Part shown: one piece after another, positions 54,451 to 63,446 of the stretch
Layout of the letters: every line of letters starts with the position of its first letter
How positions within the stretch are numbered: the stretch's first letter is position 1
Translations under genes and position numbers: made by a program
The notes under the pieces: generated by a model
Database searches by the model: none
What the model was told of the DNA's origin: nothing
Seen by the model: the letters and a program-made list of their open reading frames with translations, nothing else
NCBI GenBank assembly: GCA_012845835.1
Contig: JABAKD010000012.1
Span: forward strand, 7,639,733-7,703,732
Length of the DNA: 64,000 bases
From: Undaria pinnatifida
Taxonomy: Eukaryota > Sar > Phaeophyceae > Laminariales > Alariaceae
Direction: 5' to 3'

Positions 54451-57400
54451 CTAACGGAAGGAAGGAAACGGAGCGAGACGTAACAGCGTGGGATGGGATA
54501 GGCTCAGATGAGGTGAGATGGAACGATATGGGATGGCCAAGGAACAAGAAAAGGCAAGACGACGCAAGCCAAAACCCCCGACCCCCCCCCGCCCCCGCCC
54601 CCAACCACGCCCCCCCCCATCCACTCCCCTCATCCGTATCGACCGCAACTTCCCCGGTCTAATAACTGATCTGGAAAGGGAATTGCGACATTCTTAACCG
54701 TGAGCAACACCACCCCCATGCAGAGGAGACGGTAAGCCACGCCGATTGCGCCGTCACTCACTGCGCCCCACCTACCCCACCTACCCCACCCCACCCCACC
54801 CCACCCCACCCCACCCCACCCCACCCCACCCCACCCCACCCCACCCCACCCCACCCCACCCCACCCCACCCCACCCCACCCCACCCCACCCCACCCCACC
54901 CCAACTTCACCCCTACCCCCCCCTTCCCTCATGCGCTCCCCCTCTCCGTGACCATTCCCCGTTGTAGCAAGTGACTAACCTGGAAAGGGATGACGAGATA
55001 GTTAACCGTCAGGGACACCACGCAAACGCAGAGGACGTGGTAAGCCGCGCCAATTGCACCTTCCGTCGGCACGTACGGGCTGACCTTTTTCTTCAGCTCG
55101 CGAGACACCGCCGTCACCACGGGAAGGCTCCTGGAAACGTTGGGTTGGTTTGGGTTGGGTTGGGTTGGTTTGGGTTGGGTTGGGTTGGGTTGGGTTGGGT
55201 TGGGTTGGGTTGGGTTGGGTTGGGTTGGGTTGGGTTGGGTTGGGTTGGGTTGGGTTGGGTTGGGTTGGGTTGGGTTGGGTTGGGTTGGGTTGGGTTGGGT
55301 TGGGTTGGGTTGGGTTGGGTTGGGTTGGGTTGGGTTGGGTTGGGTTGGGTTGGGTTGGGTTGGGTTGGGTTGGGTTGGGTTGGGTTGGGTTGGGTTGGGT
55401 TGGGTTTGGTTTGGTTGGGTTCGGTTCGGTTCGGTTCGGTTCGGTTGGGTTGGGTTGGGTGCAGGAGAAAAAGCAATGAATCTAGTCTTCATACCAAGTA
55501 GTTTTTATTAAAAAGCACAACACGTGACGCCGAAAACGCGCCAATTCAACGCAACGACGCAGAACCCCTCCACTCACAGCACCCAACTCTGTAGAATACC
55601 TACGAGTAGCCATACAACATCTACTCGGGCTCCTACTATGATCAAAGGCAGCTCACTCGCAGCTCTTGCGTATCAACTTCGCATGGAAAACAAAAACAAA
55701 AACAAAAAAAGTCGAAAAAACAAACCCACACGACAAAAGGGTATCTTCGGGACGAAAAGGAGGCACACTTGACCAAAGCCCGAGTCGCGAGCTTACATGA
55801 AAAAGAGGTAGTATCCCGGGTAGAAGCCGTGCCAGAAGGCCGACACGAAGTAGGTGGCAACCAGGCTGTTGCCTGTCCGGAGGTGACGCCGAACACAAGG
55901 ATAGCGTAGGGAAGGATCAGGTCAAGCTTGGAGAGGGTAAGTCTTAAAGGGGCGTGGAGGGGCGGGGAGGGTACGGGAAAGTATACCAGGTAGTAGGGTA
56001 GGGTAGGGTAGGGTAGCGTGAGGTAGGGGAGGGGAGGGGAGGGTTGAGTAAAAGGTGGAGTATGGTAGTGTAGTGTAGATAAGGTAATGTAGGTAAGATA
56101 AAGTAAGTTAGGGTCGGGTAGGGTAGGGTAGGGTAGGGGAGGGGAGGGGAGGGGAGGGGAGGGGAGGGGAGGGTAGGGTAGGGTAGGGTAGGGTAGGGTA
56201 GGGTAGGGTAAGGGTAGGGTAGGGTAGGGTAGGGTAGGGCAGGGTAAGGTAGGGTCGGGTAGGGTAGGGTAGGGCAGGGCAGGGCACCGTAGGGTAGGGT
56301 AGAGTAGGGTAGGGCAGAGGGTAGGGTAGGGCAGGGCTGGGCAGGGTAGGGTAGGGTAGGGTAGAGTAGGGTAGGGTAGGGTAGGAAAACTCGAAAACAA
56401 AAAGCACAAGAGGGCGAGCGGGGGAAGGGAGGGGAGGGTAAAGGACGGCGAAGCACAACATCTACAACCAGCGCCGCTACTTTCGTTTCCGCCGTCGCCG
56501 CGCGGTGGTAGTTATATGTCACCTGTGCGCATGTAGACGTATCGCTCGAGCCAGCCCTGCGTCCTCTTGTTCCACGCCCTGGTGTTGACCACCACGGAAG
56601 GAGATGTCTCAAACGCCATGATGTCTATGTTGCTCACCTAAAAAAGAGCGATAGGGAAAACGTGATACAGGTAGGTGGGTTATGGTCGTGCAGCGACGTA
56701 AACACAACAAAAAATCACACGACGCGTATGAAAATAGGTGGAAGTGTGGTGAGCTAAAGCTTTATTTTTCCCCATCCGCCGGAGGATAGAAAAAGAAGAA
56801 GAAAAAAAAACAAAGAATAAAATACGACAAGCAACCGAGCAGGATACGATCAAGTCGCAACCTCTCCCTCTCTCTTTGCCCTTCCCTTCTTCCCGTCTCC
56901 CTCTCCTTCTCCTTCCTTTTCTCGCTTCCCTTTGTCTCCTGTTGTATCTGCTCCTCCAACCGCTCCTTCGCCGCCCTCCCTCTCCCTCCCTCTCCCTCTC
57001 TCCCTCTCTCCCTTTATGCTCCTCCTCTTCTTCCTCTCTCCCCCTCCCTTCCACTCTCTACATAACGGACCTCGGGAGACGAAGAAAATGATGGCAGAAA
57101 ACCGCGTCGAATACCATACACCCATCGTCCGTGGAAACATCTAACACCTCTGACAGATGACGATCTACATCATCTGCATGACAGATCACGATCTAGATAA
57201 ATCTACAGTACAAATCATGATCTAGATCATCTACAGTACAGATCACGATCCAGATCACCTACAGTACATATCACGATCTAGATCATCTCCATTAATTCCT
57301 GCATCTGCCATTCTAAGATGTTGTGCAGGATCTATACAAACAGAGAGCGAGTACAAATACAACCCGGGAAATATTTGTTTAGATGATGCAGATCTTACGT

Positions 57401-60400
57401 CTCCAACCACGCAACGTGAGCTAAACCATACCAGGTAGATGTCTTCCCTGAGAGGTCTACAAATAGATCTTCCCTGAAACATCCAGATCGACAGGTGGGG
57501 ATAGATCATCGGTGATCTGTCCGACGTGTGTGAGTCCTTTAGTCGCAAGTCGCCAAGCGCGGTAACGATCGCGATCGAGTCATCAACAGGACCTCCCAAC
57601 GCAGCATGCAAAAACAACCAATCCACATACCAACAAACTAGTCAACCAAATCAACCAACACACCAACCAACCAACCTAACCAACCAACCAACCAATCAAC
57701 CAGTCAATCAAACAAACAAACAAACAAGCAAACAACCAACAAACAAACCAAACAACTGAACAACCAAACAACCAACAAACAAAACAAACAATCAAACAAC
57801 CAAGCAAACAAACAAACAAGCCAAACAACCGAAAAAACACGAAAAACAAACAAACGAACAAACAATATATCGCCGCAGCAAAGCCGACACCTGCAAACAA
57901 AACAAAAGAAAGAGCCATCACACATCGGACAGATCACGATCTACACCATCCGATCATCAGATAATATCTCATCTATCTAATCTATATCATCCATCTAATC
58001 TATCTCATCTATCTAATCTATCTCATCTATCTCATCTATCTCATCTATCTAATCTATCTCATATATCTAATCTATCTCATCTATCTGTCGGTGTAATATC
58101 TTGTGCAGAACCTGTGTAGAACACATCAAACCCAGCAAACAAACGTGTGCTACATGATGCAGATCATACGGCAACACGATCTACAGGGCGTACAGATTAC
58201 ATATATAGAGACCAGAAACGTATCTGCCTTGAAAGACAGATCATAACATGGGGATCTGACTTGTCCCACAGTTCATTTGTTTTTGTGCTCACCCCGTCCC
58301 AGCCGATGACAGTCCCGTCGGCTGCGTATCCCTGAAACCCGAAACCTCCAAGAACGGACGCCCCGTCTGCGATCTGTCGCGGGGACAGACAACCACCACA
58401 CACGAAGCAGGACACGAGGACACGGTTTGACACAGCACGCATGATACTGGAGAAATGGGACAAGGACACCAGACATCAACGCAGGGCGTATGGGACACAC
58501 AGCAGTACCCTGTGCTACCAAAGAATCCCTGGTTTTGTTTTCCATGCTTTTATCCTAGACAACAAATCCAGCGGCGTTATTGCATGAGTCTTATCGTGGT
58601 CAACCAAAATACAAAACAACAACAACAGCAATGGGTAGGGGTGGCGTCGGTGTTTGGGGTATAGCGTTCTAACGTCTAAAGTAATGTTTTGGGCAATTAT
58701 ATGTTTGTTCTCAATAAACTAAAAAAAAACTGTTTTTCATTTACACTAAAAAAACGTGTGGTATTTATGTTATACTATCTTGACATAAACCTCAACCCAT
58801 TTCGTAGACACTTTTTAGACTATACTTCGAAGGATGCGTTTGATATTTCGTTCCGGCATGATAAATATATTAGTGGGCGTGGAAAACAGGGTCTGATATA
58901 CCTATCGTAGATCTCGTTACGCGCAGGCAGTGTGGAAGACCAGGCAGTGTGGAACATCTGGGTAACGAGATCTACGATAGGAATCTCCGACCCTGTCTTC
59001 CACACGGGGTGAAACAAAAAAAACAAAAAACACACTGTATTATTTATGTGCCAAGATATTAATTATTCCCCATTGTTCAAGGGAGACGATATACTGGAAC
59101 CACACGCGGACAACATCACGGTCCCCAACTTCTATGCTTAATCCTAAACCAATAATCCACGGGCGTGCGTGCGTGCGCGCAGTAAAAAGCGGCTCTCGTG
59201 GCACAAACGACAAACGTAAAACGTCGCATCACATACACACATCACTAGGGCTGGGTACTGAACCAGTACGTACTGCCAGTAGTACTAGTACTGGCAGTAT
59301 CCTGATACTGGTAAACCGACCTGCCAGTACACCAGTACATTCGCATATAGACGAAGATCCCAATATACGCCTCAAGAACCAGCGGAAACCCATAGCTTCA
59401 GGCTGCCTGCCGTCGTCTTTAGTACTCTTGTCAATCTATAGCTATCAATCTACTTTTTTTCCAATATACGCTGGGTTGAGTATGTGTGACATGGAATGAG
59501 TGCGAGTATGTGTGACATGGAATGAGTGCTATCCATTCCAATTCATGCTTATGCATACGCTACGTCACCCATGATCATGGAGTATATGGGCGTTGCAAAG
59601 TTAAAGATTTGTGCTACATTCTACACATCCTCCATGTTGAAAATCGGTACATATTTGGGCGTTGAACTCGAATTTTAGTGCCGTTTTCCCCACAAAAGTG
59701 CCTCTTGTCATATGAGCCAAAATCACTCATTTTTTATGCTCTAGTGAAGCCAAATCGCGTAAAAATTCGCCTCCGGCGGGGCGCCTCCAGCGGGGCCCTC
59801 CGGGGGCGCCTCCGGCGAGGCCCCCTCACCAGCCGGGGGGGGCCGATGGTCGCGGCTGCGCCGCGACACCAGTATACTGACCGGATCCAGTATACTGGCT
59901 GCTGACGCAGCCAGTATAACTTGTACTGGCGCTGCGCGCCAGTACCCAGCCCTACACATCACCCAAAACACATGCCACGTGGCACCACACAACACACGGC
60001 ACAGCACCCAGCGACACAAACGAACCTAAAGGTTACCTAACATACGATAGAGCAGTGCAGCAGAGCAGCAGTGCAGCAGAGCAGCAGTGCAGCAGTGCAG
60101 CACTAGGACTAGGACTAGACGCGTGACCACGTCAGAGGTAGCACGCTGTGGCAACATTTCCTTCTGATCGACGTGGCCCCTTGTATCCAAAAAATTTCGA
60201 ATTGTTACTTGCATCTAGGATCTGGGCTAGATCACCAGGCTTCCGTTTCAGTCTACTTCAAATAAGATTTTTGGGTGGGATAGAGCGCCTTAAGTGGTCA
60301 TGAGCCTCAGAACACACATGGTGCAAGGTGCATGGTGCATAGTGCCCCTCTATCACCATATGGTATGGTACAGTCACTACATCACTAGACTACCGGGTAC

Positions 60401-61302
60401 TATACTACCAGTATATCGCACTCGAGTGCGGCAGTGGTCGCGACACACGACGCGTATGAAAATACGAGGAAGTGTGGTGAGCTTGAGCTTTATTTTTCCC
60501 CATCCGCCGGAGGATAAAAAAAAAACGAAAAAAAACAAAAAGCAGTGGTCGAGCGGCGGATGGGTCATGCTGCGTGCGCGGCGTTGCGGGAGTCAAAACT
60601 GGCAAAAAAAAAAAACACCTCATCAGGGGTTTTGACGAGTCATGATCCCTTCCGTCCCGCGGATCGGGTCAGGAGGTTTCCAAAATATTCGCGGAGCAAG
60701 TAGGGTCGGGCCAGAAGGTATATTCGAAATCTCACGGGACGGGCCAGCTCGGGTCAGCAGGTTTTTCAATCTCACGGGTACGGTACGGTCGGATCGGGTC
60801 GGGTCTCTCTGACCCAGCCCGACACGCGAGAAGCGACTCGACTCATGAAAGAGTCCCAAGGAATCAAGATAAAATCCTTAGCGCTATCAATAGTCGTACC
60901 AAAACACTACGACGAAGTCGTACGAAATCATGGTTAGCTATTAATCACCTTCCAAGCGAAGAAGTACTTCATCCTGACGAAGAAAAGAGTCACCCAGGCA
61001 CGCCCGATACGGTGATACATAGGCAGATCCGCCACGTTCGCGGCCCTCATCATCTACAATGGGTGGCAAAAGCCCAATCACGTGGTGGAGGGCGGGTGAT
61101 GGGGAGGGAGGGAGGGAGGGGAATAGAGGAGGGGGGGGGGGCGTGTGGGGGGGGGGGGGGGGATAGGGAGGGTTGGGGGTGAGGCGGGGGTGGCACAGGC
61201 AGCGATACACACTTGGGCGGCAACCACGCTTTTCCTTATCTTACCGACGTCTTCAAGGGTACCGCCTACAACAACAGAGGAAAGAAATCGAGGCGACGAA
61301 CA

Positions 61303-61333
<31 letters not shown>

Positions 61334-63446
61334 GTGTCAACGACCGCATCATCAGCAAAGACAACGATAGCCTCACCAAACAGCCCAAGCAAAAACTACG
61401 GTACCACCACCAGCGGCACCAAACGCGCTGCACAAACTACAATAGCCACACGCTCATGCCACGGATCATTGATAGACTCCCTGCAATGCCCCTAAACAAT
61501 ACCACTGCTAACAAGCCAATACAAAGCGCTGGAAACGCCACGCCAACCAAGAGCACTATACACGACCACCGCGAACCAACCCCACCACAACCACCACCAC
61601 CACCATCACCACCACCACCATCACCACCACCACCATCACCATCCCTATGTCACCAGCAACAACAACATCGCCGAGCCACCACCAACAACAACGACCCCCA
61701 ACCTCCACCACCAACCACCACCACGATCACCAAGGCCACGACGACCACCATCAACACACGACGGCCATCCCCACCAATACCTTGACCACCAACATCCCCA
61801 AATGCCAACCACCAACACGACCACGATCATCACCACCATCATAACTCCCCCCACCACCACCCCCGCCAACCATCACCTCCCCCACACCCCCATCCCAACC
61901 CCCATCCTCAACCCTATCCTTACCCCCACCCAACCACCCCAGAAACACATTACACGAAGACCAACGCCCGAATGGGTAGGGGGGACCGTAACTGGACCAA
62001 GTCCGGCGGAAGGTCATCTCCCACGGCCAGGGGTTTTGTTAGCGGGTAAGCTTACGCAAGTCCCACACTACCCGGAAAGATGACATTCCGGGTGGCTATC
62101 TCCACCGAAACTGACCCTCAGGGGACAGGCCGGGTCGACATACACACGCATCCGTATACAACGGCAGCTTGCGCTGCCGGGGTTGTAACGAAGACCACTG
62201 ATAGGGACAGCTCACGCTATACCTACGATGGGACCCGAAAAATGCGCCAGCTAGCGTTGGGCTGCGAAAGCAACTGAGTTAAATCGACACACGACGCGTA
62301 TGAAAATACGTGGAAGTGTGGTGAGCTCAAGCTTTATTTTTACTCATCCGCCGGAGGATTAAAAAAAAAAAAATGAAAAAAAAAAAAAAGAATAGAAAAA
62401 AAAAACTCAAGCCATACGAAGCTGTCATCGACATGCAAGAAAGTACGCACAAAATGCGGAAGTTCGCCTCACAAAGTGGCCCTTAGTAGGATGCAGCGCA
62501 CCGTTCAGGCCGCTCGCCCGAAGCACCTCACGGCGCTTCGCTCGCTTGGTGCACGACAGGTCTGCCTCGTCGATGAAAACCCGACGTGATTCGTCCCGGC
62601 ATTTGTCGGCTATTAATGGCTTCACGCTGCGGCTACAAATAGTATGCATGAAATAAGTACGCCCCCCCTCCCACCCCAACACGCCTCCCCACACCACCCT
62701 ACCAGCACCCGTACCCCCGTTGAAAACACCAGCAAAAAGGGGCACCTCACCTTCAGAGGATAGTAAGCCGCCCCGACCTGGAATAGCACCAGGCACAAAA
62801 TACCCGCCGAAAACCTAGCTAGTGCTGCCGCCCAGTTGGATGGCATCGCCACCTTTTCCCCCTTCTGTTGGTACATCCCGCCCAGACCCCACGAGCGAGA
62901 TGGCGCGGGGGGGGGGGGGGGGGGGGAGGTCGGAGGGGGGGGGGGGGGGCGTCAAGGGTACTTGGAGCGTCGCTGTGTGTTGCTGTTGGGCAGGTGGGTG
63001 GGTGGATCCTCCTTCATGAATACAAACTACTACTTCGAAGTACAATCTCTGAACAAAACACAAAAAAACAAACCAAATAAAAAAATATTACAAAAAAAGA
63101 CAATTTACAAAAATACGAAGAACAAAAAAAAACACTCAAGAGCAAGATCAAAGAACACCAAAACGACAAGATCAAGAACACCAAAACAAAACAAAACAAA
63201 AAGTACCACGTCAAAAGTAAGGACAGCGAAGGCAGGGGACGGAGTGAGGCGGTTGGCGGTTCCACCAGCAGCGGGCGGCAACGCCAGCTAACCTTCCGGT
63301 AGGCCTCCCCGCTGGTAGCCTTGTCGTACAAGGTGTACTCAAAGGCAGGACCGGCCAGGATGGACGAGAAGCAGTACACGTAACCGAAGAACTCCAGGGG
63401 GTTCGGGACGGAGCGGATGGCGTACTCCCGCCTCGCCGCGAGAACC
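54343..63446 (-). CDS. LPCAT-like membrane-bound O-acyltransferase (MBOAT), 3' part, 8 exons
   Basis: Exons in coding order on the minus strand: 63446-63293, 62864-62751, 61053-60949, 58373-58293, 56637-56523, 55872-55797, 55130-54980, 54450-54343. All introns are GT-AG with consistent phases (2-0-0-0-0-1-2-0). The about 301 residues follow the lysophospholipid acyltransferase order: 'PLEFFGYVYCFSSILAGPAF', 'KYFFAWK', 'GFGFQGY', 'WNKRTQGWLERYVYMR' with the conserved Asn, then 'SAFWHGFYPGYY' with the catalytic His, and two further hydrophobic exons. The family transfers acyl chains from acyl-CoA to lysophospholipids in the ER membrane; the headgroup cannot be read. The first about 150-190 residues expected for the family lie past the window edge. 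After exon 8 the frame could run on to a stop at 54214, through a proline run in repeat DNA, or splice at AAG|GTGCGT to a short exon I could not find. Confidence 0.92.
54663..54767 (-). pseudogene. Decayed duplicate of MBOAT exon G
   Basis: Sense sequence reads 'SDGAIGVAYRLLCMGVVLLT' and 'VKNVAIPFP', aligned without gaps to 'TEGAIGAAYHVLCVCVVSLT...IPFQ' in exon G. Similarity continues a short way into the intron (TGATCTGGAAAGGG-type). The donor TTCCAG|GTTAGT has become TTCCAGATCAGT, so GT is lost. The frame is still open. It looks like a tandem exon duplication that lost its splice site; a mutually exclusive exon is possible but unlikely. Confidence 0.75.
54764..54902 (+). repeat. Pentamer array (ACCCC)n, GGGTG type
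   Basis: About 26 units of CACCC, nearly perfect, in the intron between exons G and H. In sense orientation it is G-rich (GGGTG). Confidence 0.95.
54980..55130 (-). CDS. MBOAT gene exon G
   Basis: 50 codons: 'SRELKKKVSPYVPTEGAIGA' and 'VVSLTVNYLVIPFQ'. Its acceptor (GTTTCCAG) lies 10 bp from a 325-bp (CCCAA)n array (sense strand). Donor TTCCAG|GTTAGT. Confidence 0.9.
55141..55465 (+). repeat. Pentamer array (GGGTT)n
   Basis: About 60 units, perfect for most of its length, with GGGTTC and TTGGTTTG variants at 55405-55445. It lies in the intron before exon G and comes within about 10 bp of the 3' splice site, so in sense orientation (CCCAA)n replaces the polypyrimidine tract. Confidence 0.97.
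55797..55872 (-). CDS. MBOAT gene exon F: catalytic His
   Basis: 76 bases: 'NSLVATYFVSAFWHGFYPGY' contains the near-invariant MBOAT histidine. Acceptor TCCGGACAG, donor TTCAT|GTAAGC, phase 2 out. Confidence 0.95.
55990..56390 (+). repeat. Pentamer array (GGGTA)n
   Basis: About 75 units of GGGTA mixed with GGGGA, GGGCA and GGGTC variants and one less ordered gap (56045-56105), in the intron between exons E and F. Confidence 0.95.
56523..56637 (-). CDS. MBOAT gene exon E: conserved Asn region
   Basis: 38 codons plus one base: 'NIDIMAFETSPSVVVNTRAW' then 'NKRTQGWLERYVYMRT'. WN..T..WL carries the conserved MBOAT asparagine. Acceptor TTTTTTAG, donor CACAG|GTGACA. Confidence 0.94.
56716..56810 (+). 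mobile_element. Poly(A) retroposon PA1, 3' end only, copy 2
   Basis: CACACGACGCGTATGAAAAT to CCGCCGGAGGATAG, then A-rich. Same 5' breakpoint, within a few bases, as the 60441 copy. Confidence 0.75.
56850..57060 (+). repeat. CTCCCT polypyrimidine stretch
   Basis: Degenerate CTCC/CCTT units inside the intron between exons D and E. Confidence 0.8.
57150..57292 (+). repeat. Tandem repeat, about 34-bp unit (ATCACGATCTAGATCATC)
   Basis: Four to five units of CAGATCACGATCTAGATCAT with CTACAGTA spacers. Each unit contains overlapping palindromes around GATC. Single diverged units occur at 57925 and 58155. Confidence 0.85.
57645..57870 (+). repeat. (CAAC)n / (CAAA)n array
   Basis: ACCAACCAACC (57650-57700) passes into CAAACAAACAAAC units. 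Long Cys/Leu/Phe open frames on the minus strand are artefacts. Confidence 0.85.
57955..58092 (+). repeat. (ATCTATCTC)n array
   Basis: About 13 units of CATCTATCT/AATCTATCT. Confidence 0.9.
58293..58373 (-). CDS. MBOAT gene exon D
   Basis: 27 codons: 'IADGASVLGGFGFQGY' and 'GTVIGWDG', the G-F-G-Y loop of LPCATs. Acceptor CCGCGACAG, donor GACGGG|GTGAGC. Confidence 0.92.
58879..59005. repeat. Inverted repeat, arms of about 44 bp
   Basis: Left arm 58879-58920 (core CCTATCGTAGATCTCGTTAC) pairs with right arm 58962-59005 (core GTAACGAGATCTACGATAGG) with about six mismatches. The 41-bp loop holds a 14-bp direct repeat (CAGGCAGTGTGGAA). It lies in the intron between exons C and D. It could be a foldback element or a hairpin RNA precursor. 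Confidence 0.8.
59238..59245 (+). repeat. Target-site duplication (left), CACATCAC
   Basis: Identical 8-bp copy at 59955-59962 on the other side of the MITE. Confidence 0.85.
59246..59954. mobile_element. Non-autonomous hAT-type DNA transposon (MITE), 709 bp
   Basis: Perfect 15-bp terminal inverted repeats (TAGGGCTGGGTACTG at the left, its complement at the right) are flanked by perfect 8-bp duplications CACATCAC. TIRs starting TAGGG.TGGG and 8-bp duplications are typical of the hAT superfamily. Subterminal regions hold CAGTATACTG palindromes and CCAGTAC motifs in both orientations; a GC-rich block lies at 59770-59870. It has no transposase. It sits in the MBOAT intron between exons C and D. 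Confidence 0.9.
59955..59962 (+). repeat. Target-site duplication (right), CACATCAC
   Basis: Matches 59238-59245 exactly. Confidence 0.85.
60441..60540 (+). mobile_element. Poly(A) retroposon PA1, 3' end only, copy 3
   Basis: CGACACACGACGCGTATGAA to CCGCCGGAGGATA9, about 90 bp. Its 5' breakpoint coincides with that of copy 2. Confidence 0.75.
60640..60850 (+). repeat. CGGGTC-rich repeat (family R4), copy 3
   Basis: GCGGATCGGGTCAGGAGGTT, AAATCTCACGGGACGGGCC and a short CGGATCGGGTCGGGTC end match copies at 49.6 and 51.6 kb. Confidence 0.7.
60949..61053 (-). CDS. MBOAT gene exon C
   Basis: 35 codons: 'ADLPMYHRIGRAWVTLFFVR' then 'MKYFFAWK', the family's 'P.YY.AW' region. Acceptor CATTGTAG, donor TGGAAG|GTGATT. 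Confidence 0.9.
61300..61325 (+). repeat. (CAG)n run in MBOAT intron
   Basis: Short CAG/CAA triplet run next to G homopolymers (61128-61163). Confidence 0.8.
61565..61900 (+). repeat. (CCA)n-rich array in MBOAT intron
   Basis: CCACCACCACCATCA units with CAACAA and CGACCA variants; Pro/Thr-rich open frames are artefacts. Confidence 0.85.
62135..62373 (+). mobile_element. Poly(A) retroposon PA1, full-length copy 4
   Basis: Almost identical to 10095-10340 over about 240 bp, including the GCAGCTTGCGCTGC hairpin and CCGCCGGAGGAT-poly(A) end. It inserted in the MBOAT intron between exons B and C, antisense to the gene. Confidence 0.82.
62450..62665 (+). repeat. Dispersed repeat family R5, copy 2
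   Basis: Shares GGATGCAG, CACCTCACGGCGCTTCGC, CTTGGTGCA, GATGAAAACCCGACGTG and TTCGTCCCGGCAT with 34570-34812. Confidence 0.7.
62751..62864 (-). CDS. MBOAT gene exon B
   Basis: 38 codons: 'MPSNWAAALARFSAGILCLV' and 'QVGAAYYPLK', a membrane segment after the GPAF region. Acceptor TACCAACAG; the upstream intron side is a G run (C-rich in sense). Donor CTGAAG|GTGAGG. Confidence 0.88.
63293..63446 (-). CDS. MBOAT gene exon A (first in window)
   Basis: Encodes 'ARREYAIRSVPNPLEFFGYV' and 'LAGPAFEYTLYDKATSG'. Acceptor CTTACGGCAG; it enters in phase 2, so at least one earlier exon exists. Donor CGGAAG|GTTAGC. Confidence 0.93.

Noticed and set aside
54929-55511. Long open frames rich in NPTQP or GLGWV
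   Set aside because: Pentamer arrays lack stop codons in several frames; only the exon G part is coding.
55990-56390. Interstitial telomere
   Set aside because: The unit is a pentamer GGGTA with many variants, next to three other GGGTN arrays, inside a gene; I cannot tie it to this organism's telomere.
55642-56612. Frames of 222-255 codons rich in YPTLP
   Set aside because: Produced by the GGGTA array plus flanking exons E and F read in the wrong context.
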